Shown: positions 56,179-64,000, counted from the stretch's first letter. The stretch is DNA of 64,000 bases from Janthinobacterium rivuli (GCF_029690045.1 NZ_CP121464.1:4402001-4466000); one strand, 5' to 3'. Translations and numbers: made by a program. Notes: a model not told the origin generated them from the sequence alone.

Positions 56179-56988
56179 ATGACCACACCACACCGTACGC
56201 CGGTGATTCGCATCGATGGCGCAAACAAGACCTTCGCGCTGCCCAAAGGCGAACAATTCCACGCGGTCAAATCGGTCACGCTGGAAGTCTATCCCGGTGA
56301 TATTTTCGGCCTGATCGGCAAGAGCGGCGCCGGCAAATCGACCTTGCTGCGCCTGATTAACCTGCTCGAACGTCCTGACAGCGGCACCATTACCGTGGCC
56401 GGGCGCGAACTGACGCGCCTGGGCAAGAGCGAATTGCGCGACGCGCGCCAGAACATCGGCATGATTTTCCAGCAGTTCAATCTGCTGCAAAACGCCAGCG
56501 TCTTCGACAACGTCGCCTTCCCCCTGAAAATCCATGGCACCACCAAGCGCGAGGACATCGCCGCCAGGGTCGAGGAATGCCTGGCGCTGGTGGGCCTGTC
56601 CGACAAGCTGCACAGCTACCCGGCGCAATTGTCCGGCGGGCAGAAGCAGCGCGTGGCAATCGCCCGCGCCCTGGCCAGCCACCCCGACGTGCTGCTGTGC
56701 GACGAGCCGACGTCCGCGCTGGACGCGGAAACGACGCGCGCCCTGCTCGACACCCTGCGCGACATCAATGCGCGCCTTGGCGTGACCATCGTCATCGTCA
56801 GCCATGAACTGTCGGTGCTGGGCGCCATCTGCAACAGGGTCGCCGTCGTGGAAAACGGCGCCATCGCCGAACAATTCGAGTTGAGCGACACGGCCACCCC
56901 GCGCAAGACGGCGCTGGGGCGCGAGCTGGCGTATTACGGCACCGAGGCGTTTGAAGCCACCGCATGGAAGGATGCAACACATGTTTGA
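56179..56988 (+). CDS. metN: Methionine ABC transporter ATP-binding protein, short form
   Basis: A 269-residue ABC ATPase: Walker A GKSGAGKST, Q-loop FQQFNLLQ, signature LSGGQKQRVAIARAL, Walker B VLLCDEPTSALD and switch His in VSHELSVLG. The middle segment (NASVFDNVAFPLKI) is typical of MetN. Canonical MetN has about 340 residues with a C-terminal NIL domain for methionine feedback; here the chain ends about 25 residues after the ATPase core, so that regulation is probably missing. Its stop overlaps metI by 8 bases. Confidence 0.92.
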   Translation: MTTPHRTPVIRIDGANKTFALPKGEQFHAVKSVTLEVYPGDIFGLIGKSGAGKSTLLRLINLLERPDSGTITVAGRELTRLGKSELRDARQNIGMIFQQFNLLQNASVFDNVAFPLKIHGTTKREDIAARVEECLALVGLSDKLHSYPAQLSGGQKQRVAIARALASHPDVLLCDEPTSALDAETTRALLDTLRDINARLGVTIVIVSHELSVLGAICNRVAVVENGAIAEQFELSDTATPRKTALGRELAYYGTEAFEATAWKDATHV

Positions 56989-57655
56989 AGAATCGATCAA
57001 TAACGTCATCAAGCTGCTGCCGGAAATCTGGGTGGCGCTGGGCCAGACCATGACCATGCTGGGCATTGGACTGACGGCCGCCATCCTGATCGGCGGCCCG
57101 CTGGGCATCCTGCTGTTCCTCGTCTCGGAAGGCCAGTCGCTGGAAAACCGTCCGCTGTCGATGATCCTCGGCTGGCTGGTAAACACCGTGCGCAGCTTCC
57201 CCTTCATCATTTTGCTGGTCGCCCTGACGCCGTTTACGCGCATCATCGCGGGCACCTCGATCGGCCCGCTGGCCGCTGCCGTGCCGCTGTCGTTCGCCGC
57301 CATTCCCTACCTGGCGCGCCTGGTGGAACAGAATCTGCGCGAAGTGCCGCGCGGCGTGATAGAGGCGGCACACGCCATGGGCGCGTCCGAGATGCAAATC
57401 ATCTTCCGCGTGCTGCTGGTGGAAGCGCGCTCCGGCCTGGTGCTGGCCCTGACCGTGCTGTCGATCAGCTTCCTGTCGTATTCGGCCGTGGCCGGCGTCG
57501 TGGGCGGCGGCGGCATCGGCGACCTGGCCATCCGCTACGGCTACTACCGCTTCGAGACGGACATCATGGTAGCCACCGTGGCCATCCTGATCGTGCTGGT
57601 GCAAACCATCCAGTTCGCCGGCACGCGCATCGCCAAGCGCCTCGACAAACGTTAA
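56981..57655 (+). CDS. metI: Methionine ABC transporter permease
   Basis: A 224-residue inner-membrane permease with about five helices. The EAA coupling loop (GVIEAAHAMGASEMQIIFRV) contacts MetN, and VVGGGGIGDLAIRYGYYRF is the conserved MetI ending. Start ATG 56981 after AAGGA, inside the metN 3' end. It forms the channel for D/L-methionine uptake with MetN and MetQ. Confidence 0.94.
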   Translation: MFEESINNVIKLLPEIWVALGQTMTMLGIGLTAAILIGGPLGILLFLVSEGQSLENRPLSMILGWLVNTVRSFPFIILLVALTPFTRIIAGTSIGPLAAAVPLSFAAIPYLARLVEQNLREVPRGVIEAAHAMGASEMQIIFRVLLVEARSGLVLALTVLSISFLSYSAVAGVVGGGGIGDLAIRYGYYRFETDIMVATVAILIVLVQTIQFAGTRIAKRLDKR

Positions 57656-57687
57656 TTCATCTTCAGTATTTCAGTACAAGGAAAAGC

Positions 57688-58515
57688 ATGAACCATATTC
57701 GCCGCAACCTGCTCCTGGCCGCCGCCAGCCTGGCCTTCGCCACCGCCGCCCACGCCAAGGACCCGAAAGAACTCGTCATCGGCACCAGCTCCGGCCCGTA
57801 TTCGGACCAGCTGAAGCTGGGCATCAAGCCCATCCTGGAAAAACAGGGCTACAAGGTCAAGATCGTCGAATTCAACGACTACGTGCAGCCGAACTACGCG
57901 CTGGCCGAAGGTTCGCTGGACGCCAACGTGTTCCAGCACATCGTGTATCTGACCAAGTTCGCCACCGATAACAAGCTGCCATTGAGCTCCCTGATCACCG
58001 TGCCGACCATGCCGATCGGCCTGTACGGCGGCAAGCAAAAGTCCCTGGCGGACGTGAAGAGCGGCGCCACCATCACCATGCCTAACGACCCCACCAACCA
58101 GGCGCGCGCGCTGGTCATGCTGGCCAAGATGGGCTGGATCAAACTGAAACCGAACGTCGACCCGCTGCGCGCCTCCGAACGCGACGTGCTGGACAACCCG
58201 AAGAAGCTGAAACTGGTGCCGCTGGAAGCGGCGCAGCTGCCACGTTCGCTGGCGGACGCCGACTACGCTTTCGTCAACGGTAACTTCGCCCTGGCCGCCG
58301 GCATGAAGCTGACGTCGGCCCTTAGCGTGGAAAAGATCTCGGACAGCTACATCAACCTGGTGGCCATCCGCACGGCCGACAAGGCCAAGCCATGGGTCAA
58401 GGACCTGGAAGCGGCCTATCGCTCGCGCGCCTTCCTCGACGCGACGAACAAGTATTTGGCCGGCTACGAAAAGACGGACTACCAGCTGGCGCTGGAAAAG
58501 ACGCTGAAAAAATAA
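57688..58515 (+). CDS. metQ: Methionine-binding protein MetQ
   Basis: A 275-residue periplasmic binding protein of the NlpA family. The signal peptide (LLLAAASLAFATAAHA) has no lipobox cysteine, so it should be soluble rather than a lipoprotein. Family landmarks: ELVIGTSSGPYSDQL, KIVEFNDYVQPNYALAEG, LDANVFQHIVYL and ITMPNDPTNQARALVML. It lies 32 bases after metI and is followed by a strong terminator, ending the metNIQ operon. Confidence 0.94.
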   Translation: MNHIRRNLLLAAASLAFATAAHAKDPKELVIGTSSGPYSDQLKLGIKPILEKQGYKVKIVEFNDYVQPNYALAEGSLDANVFQHIVYLTKFATDNKLPLSSLITVPTMPIGLYGGKQKSLADVKSGATITMPNDPTNQARALVMLAKMGWIKLKPNVDPLRASERDVLDNPKKLKLVPLEAAQLPRSLADADYAFVNGNFALAAGMKLTSALSVEKISDSYINLVAIRTADKAKPWVKDLEAAYRSRAFLDATNKYLAGYEKTDYQLALEKTLKK

Positions 58516-58532
58516 GACGGCGCATGGAATGC

Positions 58533-58569
58533 AAAAAGACGGCCAGGTTCACACCTGGCCGTCTTTTTT
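58533..58569. terminator. Bidirectional terminator between metQ and ompW
   Basis: GACGGCCAGG-TTCACA-CCTGGCCGTC, a perfect 10-bp stem flanked by AAAAA and TTTTTT. It lies between convergent metQ and ompW and can stop both. Confidence 0.93.
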
Positions 58570-58604
58570 ATTGTCCGCGCCGCGGGGGCGCAGTCGATCA
58601 ATGC

Positions 58605-59222
58605 TTAGAAACGGTAGCCGACACCGACACCGATCAGGACAGGATCGATCTTGACTTCGCTGATCTTGGCGCCAGCAGCCAGTACGTCGCTGCGGATCTG
58701 CACTTTCTTGATGTCGAAGTTCAGCGACCAGTTTTTGTCCAGCTTGTAGTCGACGCCAGCTTGCAGCGAGACGCCCCAGCTGTCATGCTCCAGGCGGCCG
58801 GCGCCGCTCAGCAATTTCACGTCCGAGATATTCGTGTAGTTCACGCCGGCACCCACGTAAGGGCTGAACTGTTTTTCAGGCATGAAGTGGTATTGCAGCG
58901 ACAGGGTCGGCGGCAAATGCTTGAAGCTGCCGATCTTCGTGCCGGACAGGGTGACGTCATGCTTTTGCGGATACGTCAGGATCAGCTCGGCAGCGATGTT
59001 CGGGGTGAAGAAATACGAAATATCAATTTCGGGAATCGTCTTGCTGCTGACATGTATCGTGTCCGATGCGCCAGCGCCAAAGACCGGCGTGGATTTGTTG
59101 GCCGGATCGATATGCACGGCGCGCGCACGGACCAGCCATGGGCTTTCCTGTGCCATTGCGTTGCCGGCGAATGCGCCGATGGCGGCCAGGACGATTGCTG
59201 CTGCAGTTGCGGACTTTTTCAT
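58605..59222 (-). CDS. ompW: Outer-membrane protein OmpW
   Basis: A 205-residue eight-stranded barrel protein: signal peptide (ATAAAIVLAAIGAFAGNAMA), then SPWLVRARAVHIDP, the conserved IDISYFFTPNIAAELI, HLPPTLSLQYHF and the terminal GVGVGYRF with C-terminal Phe. OmpW forms a narrow hydrophobic channel. GAGGG precedes the ATG. A perfect FNR box 66 bases upstream of the ATG suggests oxygen-responsive expression, as known for ompW in other proteobacteria. Confidence 0.93.
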   Translation of the reverse strand: MKKSATAAAIVLAAIGAFAGNAMAQESPWLVRARAVHIDPANKSTPVFGAGASDTIHVSSKTIPEIDISYFFTPNIAAELILTYPQKHDVTLSGTKIGSFKHLPPTLSLQYHFMPEKQFSPYVGAGVNYTNISDVKLLSGAGRLEHDSWGVSLQAGVDYKLDKNWSLNFDIKKVQIRSDVLAAGAKISEVKIDPVLIGVGVGYRF

Positions 59223-59287
59223 TCTAGTTCCCTCTTTTTGTCGTTAAGTAACGCTGCGAAGTCTAAGAGTGCAGTGCAACAAAAACT

Positions 59288-59301
59288 TTGATCCACATCA
59301 A
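59288..59301 (-). promoter_or_regulatory. FNR/CRP-type site upstream of ompW
   Basis: TTGAT-CCAC-ATCAA is a perfect match to the FNR consensus. It is centred 72 bases before the ompW start codon. A class II start would lie near 59253. Confidence 0.8.
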
Positions 59302-59506
59302 ATAGTGCTAGATGGCATCATTAGAGGCATTTTTTCCTTTGCCCAGATCAAGAAAATGCGGCAATGCAGCGTGACCGCGTGCACGACTCCCATGTCGGCA
59401 CGCCATGCTGACGCAAGTTGCCCGCCACGCAATCGCCACTTGCGCCGATGTCACTGGATTGCCACCGCCCTGCGCAGCATAATATTTCCACTTCGCACGC
59501 TACAAA

Positions 59507-59529
59507 TGAGAATAGTAATGATTATCATT
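59507..59529. promoter_or_regulatory. Fur box in the fur promoter
   Basis: It contains the perfect palindrome AATGAT-T-ATCATT (59517-59529) preceded by an overlapping TGAGAAT. A TATAAT -10 box follows at 59535-59540. This arrangement implies autoregulation of fur. Confidence 0.8.
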
Positions 59530-59580
59530 TGCGATATAATGAATGACCTCGCTAGGCGACTATAAAAAGGAATGGGAGAC

Positions 59581-60021
59581 ATGGATATATTGAGGGAACT
59601 GCGTGAATCGGGCTTGAAAGTGACCATCCCCCGCTTGCGGATTCTGCAGCTGTTTCAAGAAGGCACGATCAAGCACCTGAGTGCGGACGATGTCTACAAA
59701 CTCTTGCTGGCCGAAAAAATCGACGTGGGCCTGGCCACCATCTACCGCGTGCTGATGCAGTTTGCCGAAGCGGGCATTCTGTTTCGCCGCCACTTCGAAT
59801 CGGGCCACGCCGTCTTCGAGCTGAACGAAGGCCAGCACCACGACCATCTGGTCTGCACGGGTTGCGGCAAGGTCGATGAATTCGTCGACGAAGGCATCGA
59901 ACTGCGCCAGAACGAGATCGCCGCCGAGCGGGGCTTCGTGCTGCACGAGCACGCGCTGTCGCTGTACGGCACCTGCGCCGAGTGCACTGCCAAAAAAGTG
60001 CCGCCGCGCAAGCCCTCCTGA
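59581..60021 (+). CDS. fur: Ferric uptake regulator Fur
   Basis: A 146-residue Fur. N-terminal winged helix (LRESGLKVTIPRLRILQLFQ, then LSADDVYKLLLAEKIDVGLATIYRVL), followed by the metal-binding dimerisation domain (ESGHAVFELNEGQHHDHLVC, CTGCGKVDEF and the C-terminal CAEC pair). Start ATG 59581 is preferred because AAGGA ends 9 bases upstream; ATG 59572 directly abuts that site. It binds Fe(II) and represses iron-uptake genes, probably including the haem operon at 49.6-56 kb. Confidence 0.93.
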   Translation: MDILRELRESGLKVTIPRLRILQLFQEGTIKHLSADDVYKLLLAEKIDVGLATIYRVLMQFAEAGILFRRHFESGHAVFELNEGQHHDHLVCTGCGKVDEFVDEGIELRQNEIAAERGFVLHEHALSLYGTCAECTAKKVPPRKPS

Positions 60022-60095
60022 GGCAGCGCGCAAGGTAGCGCCTGGCAAGCCACCTGCGCTACACTGCGTGCGCCGCAGTTCAACAAGGAAGAAGC

Positions 60096-60461
60096 ATGTA
60101 TATCGGAGAAATCGCCCGCCTGGCGGGCACCTCGCCCAAGGCCTTGCGCCACTATGAAGCGCTGGGCTTGCTTGGCGACGTGCGCCGTTCCGGCGCCTAT
60201 CGCGTCTACACGCAGCAAGACCTGGCGCAAGTCAAATTGATACGCCAGGCGCAGGCCCTGGGCTTCCGCCTGGCCGAACTGCTGCCCATCCTGGCCGGCG
60301 ACGATACCGACTGGGCCGCCCTGTCGCAGCACATCGCTGACAAGCGCGCACAGATACAGCAGGAGTTCGCCCGCCTGCGCCAGCTCGACGCGCAACTGGC
60401 CGACATCGACACGGAAATCCACGACTGCCTGGCGCAGCAGCGTCTGCAAAAGGCCGCTTGA
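60096..60461 (+). CDS. MerR-family regulator
   Basis: A 121-residue regulator. The N-terminal MerR winged helix is complete (YIGEIARLAGTSPKALRHYE, then VRRSGAYRVYTQQDLAQV), followed by a coiled-coil dimer helix and a short tail with a single Cys (HDCLAQQ). There is no classical metal-binding cysteine pair, so a redox or organic signal is likely. AAGGAAG precedes the ATG. It stands 59 bases before a flavoprotein gene whose promoter shows MerR-type spacing. Confidence 0.9.
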   Translation: MYIGEIARLAGTSPKALRHYEALGLLGDVRRSGAYRVYTQQDLAQVKLIRQAQALGFRLAELLPILAGDDTDWAALSQHIADKRAQIQQEFARLRQLDAQLADIDTEIHDCLAQQRLQKAA

Positions 60462-60489
60462 CTCTGTCACTAGGGGCAAGCTTTAGCAT
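60458..60489 (+). promoter_or_regulatory. MerR-type promoter of the flavoprotein gene
   Basis: TTGACT and TAGCAT are separated by 20 bases, longer than the usual 17, which is the hallmark of promoters untwisted by MerR activators. An imperfect dyad (CTCTGTCAC / GGGGCAAG) fills the spacer. The -35 box overlaps the merR stop codon. Confidence 0.55.
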
Positions 60490-60520
60490 GCAAGCTCTTC
60501 TTTAACGGACAGCCTGCATC

Positions 60521-61111
60521 ATGACCACGACGACACCCAAGCGCATTTTGATACTCCTCGGCCACCCGTCCAGCGACAGCTTTTGCGCCGCCCTGGCCGA
60601 TGCCTATGCCGCCACGGCCCGCAGCGCAGGCCACACGGTGCGTGAGCTGCGCCTGGGCCAGCTGGACTTCGACCAGAACTTGCATGAAGGCTACCGCCAG
60701 GTGCAGCCGCTGGAAGCGGACTTGCTGGCCGCGCAGGAAGCCATCAGCTGGGCCGAACACCTGGTCTTCGCCTACCCGATCTGGTGGGGCGGCGCGCCGG
60801 CCCTGCTGAAAGGCTTCGTCGACCGCATCTTCCTGCCCGGCTTTGCCTTCAAGTATCGCCCGGGCAAGGCTTTCCCGGCGCAGCTGCTGAAAGGCCGCAC
60901 GGCCCAGCTGCTGGTGGCGATGGATACGCCGCCCTGGTATTTCCGCTGGGTCTACCACATGCCCGGCATTCACCAGCTGCGCAAGACGACCCTGGAATTT
61001 TGCGGCGTCAAGCCCGTCAAGGTGGCCAGCTTTGGTCCCATGATCGATTCCACCGCAGCGCAGCGAGCGCGCTGGCTGGAACAGGCACAGGCGCTGGCCC
61101 GGCGCCTGTAA
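60521..61111 (+). CDS. NAD(P)H-dependent oxidoreductase, flavodoxin-like quinone-reductase fold
   Basis: A 196-residue FMN/FAD flavoprotein. Flavin-binding landmarks: ILLGHPSSDSFCAALADAY, AEHLVFAYPIWWGGAPALLK and GFVDRIFLPGFAF. It resembles KefF, MdaB and mammalian NQO1, which reduce quinones by two electrons. The last part (TTLEFCGVKPVKVASFGPM) is also typical. It follows a MerR regulator and a MerR-type promoter, consistent with induction by quinones or electrophiles, which is an inference. Confidence 0.87.
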   Translation: MTTTTPKRILILLGHPSSDSFCAALADAYAATARSAGHTVRELRLGQLDFDQNLHEGYRQVQPLEADLLAAQEAISWAEHLVFAYPIWWGGAPALLKGFVDRIFLPGFAFKYRPGKAFPAQLLKGRTAQLLVAMDTPPWYFRWVYHMPGIHQLRKTTLEFCGVKPVKVASFGPMIDSTAAQRARWLEQAQALARRL

Positions 61112-61262
61112 GTTGCTTGCCATGTAGCCATCATGCATACGGTTTTGACAAGCTGGTAATCAAGCCGTCACATTCCAAGGCTACCATGATGATATTGCCT
61201 GTTTGTCAGTCGCCTTGCTGTTGCGACAACAAGGGTCCGATCGTCATGTAAAGGTAGCCGCT

Positions 61263-62501
61263 GTGGAGTTCAACGCTTCTCGATTGCATCTTCCCCGTTA
61301 TCGCACGTCCGTGGCGGCTGACCTGTGCATCCCCACGGAATCCGTGCAGGCCGACGCCAGCAATTTCGCCGTGCTGGAACTGTTCACGGAACGGCGCGAC
61401 ATGATGAGCTTGCCAGTCACGGAGCAGCAGAAGCCCATCGGCTTGATCAGCCGCAACATCTTCATGTCGCAAATGTCCAAGCCCTTTTATCACGAGGTGT
61501 ACGGCAAGAAGAGCTGCATCGCCTTCATGGACAAGGAGCCGCTGATCGTCGACGGCGCCATGAGCATCGAAGACCTCACCTTCCGCGCCGTGGAAGCGGG
61601 CGAGAAGGCGCTGGCCGATGGCTTCATCATCACCGCCGATGGCGCGCTGGCCGGCGTGGGCTTCGGCTTGCAGCTGATGAACGTGGTGGCCACCATGCAG
61701 GCTGAAAAGAACCGGCAGATCATGCACAGCATCGATTACGCCAGCGTGATCCAGCGCGCCCTGCTGCGCACCTCCGATGCGGAACTGCGCGCCACCCTGC
61801 CCGACGCCCACCTGGAATGGCAGCCGCGCGACGTCGTCGGCGGCGACTTCTACTTCTTCGAACGCCATGCGGGCGGCTGGTTCGCCGCCATCGCCGACTG
61901 CACCGGCCACGGCGTGCCGGGCGCCTTCATGACCCTGATCGCCTCGTCGGCCCTGAGCCAGGCCTTGCGCGAACTGGGACCGCACGATCCGGCCGCCCTG
62001 ATCGGCGCCGTCAGCCGCTCCATCAAAACCCTGCTGGGCCAGGACGGCGCCAGCAGCGGCGCGGCCACCGGCCACGCCGGCTCGAACGACGGCATGGATT
62101 GCGCCTTCCTGTGCTACGACACGGCCAGCGCCAGCCTGCGTTTCGCAGGGGCGAAACTGGCGCTGCACGTGGTCGCGCCGGGCGAGGACAGCGTGCGCGC
62201 CATCGACGGCGCGCGCATGGGCGTGGGCTATGTCGACACGCCGGCTGGCTACTGCTGGCACAACGAGACGCTGGCCATTCCCGCCGGCAGCCTGCTGTTC
62301 CTCACCACCGACGGCTTGCTCGACCAGATCGGCGGCGCGCGCGACATCGCCTACGGCAAGCGCCGCATGCGCGAGCAGCTGCTGGCGCGGCGCGACGCTC
62401 CCGCCGGCGACGTGGCGGCGGCCCTGCTGCAGGACAGCGCCGCGTGGCAGGGAGCGCAGCCGCGCCGCGACGACCTGACCTTTTTCTGTTTCCGCCTGTA
62501 G
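61263..62501 (+). CDS. siaA: SiaA-like PP2C/SpoIIE phosphatase with CBS-type sensor
   Basis: A 412-residue cytosolic protein. Residues about 15-145 look like a CBS pair (FAVLELFTERRDMMSLPVTE, PIGLISRNIFM, ADGFIITADGALAGVGFGLQ). A short coil leads to a SpoIIE/PP2C phosphatase (about 190-412): QPRDVVGGDFYFF, FAAIADCTGHGVPGAFMTL, FLTTDGLLDQIGG, DDLTFF, with the metal-binding aspartates present. Its target should be phospho-SiaC encoded downstream. Pseudomonas SiaA has membrane helices and a periplasmic sensor; none is visible here. The start is GTG 61263, with AAAGG 8 bases upstream; no ATG is available. Confidence 0.87.
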   Translation: MEFNASRLHLPRYRTSVAADLCIPTESVQADASNFAVLELFTERRDMMSLPVTEQQKPIGLISRNIFMSQMSKPFYHEVYGKKSCIAFMDKEPLIVDGAMSIEDLTFRAVEAGEKALADGFIITADGALAGVGFGLQLMNVVATMQAEKNRQIMHSIDYASVIQRALLRTSDAELRATLPDAHLEWQPRDVVGGDFYFFERHAGGWFAAIADCTGHGVPGAFMTLIASSALSQALRELGPHDPAALIGAVSRSIKTLLGQDGASSGAATGHAGSNDGMDCAFLCYDTASASLRFAGAKLALHVVAPGEDSVRAIDGARMGVGYVDTPAGYCWHNETLAIPAGSLLFLTTDGLLDQIGGARDIAYGKRRMREQLLARRDAPAGDVAAALLQDSAAWQGAQPRRDDLTFFCFRL

Positions 62502-62566
62502 TTTTGGCGCCATCGCGCCACCTTATCAACAAGAAACCGGGTCACCGGCTAGCCAGGAGCACGGAC

Positions 62567-63124
62567 GTGCTGTACGAAGAATTCAACGAGTTTTGGGATG
62601 TGGCACGCAAGCGCAACATCATCTTTTTTTACGTGGGCTATTTCTCGCAGCACGTGGTGAACGCCATTTCCGAAACCATCAAGGCGCGCCTCGATACGGC
62701 CGGCGCGGCCGGGCCCACGCGGCGGCGCATCTTTTCCTCGTTCATCGAAATGTCGCAAAACATCATGCATTATTCCGCCGACAGCCTGACGCCCGATGCG
62801 CAGCTGGACCAGCAGATGCGGCGCGGTTCATTCTGTATCGGCACGCGCGGCGACAGTTTTTTTCTGCTGTGCGCCAACCCCGTCTCGACGGACAACGTGG
62901 CGCAGATCCGCGCCCGCCTGGAACCGCTGCACACCATGACGATGGAAGAAATCCGCCTCGCCTACAAAAAGGCCTTGCGCGAGGAAGCGCCGGCCGACAG
63001 CAAGGGCGCGGGCCTGGGGTTTCTCACCATGGCGCGCGACGCCAGCGAGCCGCTGGAATTCGAATTCGTCCAGGATCCCCAGGAACCGGGCCACACCATC
63101 TTCTGCATCAAAGCCATCATTTGA
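62567..63124 (+). CDS. siaB: SiaB-family protein kinase
   Basis: A 185-residue protein of the SiaB family, an unusual GHKL-like Ser/Thr kinase that phosphorylates SiaC. The N-terminal VARKRNIIFFYVGYFSQHVV, the helix FSSFIEMSQNIMHYSAD with the conserved Asn, and GAGLGFLTMARDA with glycine-rich ATP lid fit this fold. The start is GTG 62567, with AGGAG 7 bases upstream. It stands between the phosphatase and SiaC genes, so both the writing and erasing enzymes are present. Confidence 0.87.
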   Translation: MLYEEFNEFWDVARKRNIIFFYVGYFSQHVVNAISETIKARLDTAGAAGPTRRRIFSSFIEMSQNIMHYSADSLTPDAQLDQQMRRGSFCIGTRGDSFFLLCANPVSTDNVAQIRARLEPLHTMTMEEIRLAYKKALREEAPADSKGAGLGFLTMARDASEPLEFEFVQDPQEPGHTIFCIKAII

Positions 63125-63146
63125 AAGAGCCGACTCAGGAAAGCAT

Positions 63147-63545
63147 ATGCAATTACCGTCACCACTGTTCATCGCCGCGACCCCGAGTTCGCCCGAAATC
63201 GACTTCCGTTTCGAGCAGCACACCCTGTCGATCAAGGGCGAGTCGTATCCGGAAAACGCGGCCGCCTTCTATGGCCCGCTGATCGCCGCCGTGCGCGCCT
63301 ACCTGGAAGGCTGCCGCGAGGCGGCCATCACCGTCAACGTCTCGCTGGCCTACTTCAACAGCTCCAGCACGAAGATGCTGTTTACCCTGTTCGACACCCT
63401 GAACCAGGCGGCCGTCGATGGCAACCAGGTGCGCCTGAACTGGTATCACGACGAGGATGACGACACCATCCTGGAATTCGGCCAGGAGCTGCAGCAGGAC
63501 TTTACGGCGCTGGACTTCCGCGACCATCCCGTGCAGGGCAGCTAG
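63147..63545 (+). CDS. siaC: SiaC-family regulatory phosphoprotein (DUF1987)
   Basis: A 132-residue protein. The motif FEQHTLSIKGESYPENAAAF is the DUF1987 signature, and VSLAYFNSSSTKMLFTLFDT holds the Ser/Thr patch with the phosphorylation site (a Thr in Pseudomonas). When unphosphorylated, SiaC binds and activates the diguanylate cyclase SiaD. CAGGAAAG precedes the ATG. It lies 22 bases after siaB and 3 before siaD. Confidence 0.92.
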   Translation: MQLPSPLFIAATPSSPEIDFRFEQHTLSIKGESYPENAAAFYGPLIAAVRAYLEGCREAAITVNVSLAYFNSSSTKMLFTLFDTLNQAAVDGNQVRLNWYHDEDDDTILEFGQELQQDFTALDFRDHPVQGS

Positions 63546-63548
63546 GAC

Positions 63549-64000
63549 ATGCGCGCCGCCCTCTCCGAGGCTGGACTGGAGCCAGACCTGTTCACCGTGG
63601 AAGCGGCGGCCCTGGCTGCCGCGCGCCGCATGCACGCCGACGCCAGCGCGTCGGGCGCGGAACAGCGGCGCGTGCTCGGTGAACTGATCATCCACTACGA
63701 GCGGCTGATGCGCGAGACGCGGCGCCTGATCGGCCGCAGCGACCGCGCCGAGCGCGACATGCATCTGCTGAACCGCCAGTTGCAAACCCTGGCCGGCCAG
63801 CTCGAATACCGCGCCACGCACGACCCGCTGACGGGCGCCCTGAACCGCGGCGCCGTGATCGACCACGCCTCGCGCTGCCTGGCGCAGGGCGACATGGCGC
63901 TGATCGTGCTCGACATCGACCTGTTCAAGCAGGTCAACGACGACTTCGGCCATCCGGCCGGCGACGGCGTGATCCAGGCCGTGGTCGACTGCCTGAAAGG
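63549..64000 (+). CDS. siaD: SiaD-like GGDEF diguanylate cyclase (partial, cut by window end)
   Basis: The first 150 residues are visible. A coiled-coil stalk (about 1-95: RMHADASASGAEQRRVLGEL, RDMHLLNRQLQTLAGQLEYR) carries the region expected to bind SiaC. The GGDEF domain then begins with ATHDPLTGALNRGAV and ALIVLDIDLFKQVNDDFGH, the metal- and GTP-binding strands. The GG(D/E)EF motif itself lies beyond the window. It makes c-di-GMP and completes siaABCD. The ATG is 3 bases after the siaC stop, so translation is coupled. Confidence 0.9.
   Translation, partial: MRAALSEAGLEPDLFTVEAAALAAARRMHADASASGAEQRRVLGELIIHYERLMRETRRLIGRSDRAERDMHLLNRQLQTLAGQLEYRATHDPLTGALNRGAVIDHASRCLAQGDMALIVLDIDLFKQVNDDFGHPAGDGVIQAVVDCLK

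Overview
The window is GC-rich chromosomal DNA of a betaproteobacterium. Dense co-oriented operons, the FecI/FecR and Fur circuitry, a urea (urt) operon behind a sigma-54 promoter, and the SiaABCD cluster suggest Oxalobacteraceae, probably Janthinobacterium or a close relative. That placement comes from recognising protein families, not from a marker gene. I saw no rRNA, tRNA, CRISPR array, insertion sequence or prophage.

Layout. 1-1.6 kb: a nitrate transporter gene and the first codons of the next gene, behind a sigma-54 promoter and a two-hairpin ANTAR-type attenuator. 1.7-14 kb: mostly single genes, namely a secreted PHP metallohydrolase, a LysR regulator divergent from a RidA protein, a coupled pair of small unknowns, a prolyl oligopeptidase, a GST, a secreted M1 aminopeptidase, a YceI lipoprotein and a LysE exporter. 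14-24.9 kb: a hybrid sensor kinase, an esterase coupled to an unusual decarboxylase-like/FAD fusion, an HD phosphohydrolase, a receiver-only regulator flanked by two repeats containing DnaA boxes, and a split chromate transporter. 24.9-30.6 kb: urtABCDE on the minus strand with a sigma-54 promoter and an NtrC site. 30.7-34.2 kb: a lower-GC two-gene DUF262 cassette, the second gene with a DUF1524 HNH domain, resembling GmrSD-type defence. 34.2-41.1 kb: a DUF4349 lipoprotein, a transglutaminase-like protein, and a DUF2760-Hsp70-Hsp70 operon. 41.1-45.3 kb: mazEF, a GFA-family protein, a CHASE2 protein and a serine hydrolase. 45.4-48.6 kb: an AcoR-like regulator without an AAA+ domain and an NTF2-flavin monooxygenase, each preceded by the same palindrome. 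49.6-56 kb: a haem-uptake operon (ECF sigma, FecR, TonB receptor, haem oxygenase, DUF454-TonB fusion) with Fur boxes. 56.2-58.5 kb: metNIQ. 58.6-61.1 kb: ompW with an FNR box, fur, a MerR regulator and a quinone-reductase-like flavoprotein. 61.3-64 kb: siaABCD, cut by the window end.

Themes. Nitrogen scavenging appears twice (nitrate and urea), both under apparent sigma-54/NtrC control, with nitrate adding RNA-level antitermination. Iron and haem control appears as three Fur-like palindromes. The least ordinary items are the DUF262/DUF262-DUF1524 cassette, the DUF454-TonB fusion, the AcoR-like regulator with its paired palindromes, and a SiaA phosphatase whose usual membrane sensor seems replaced by CBS-like repeats.
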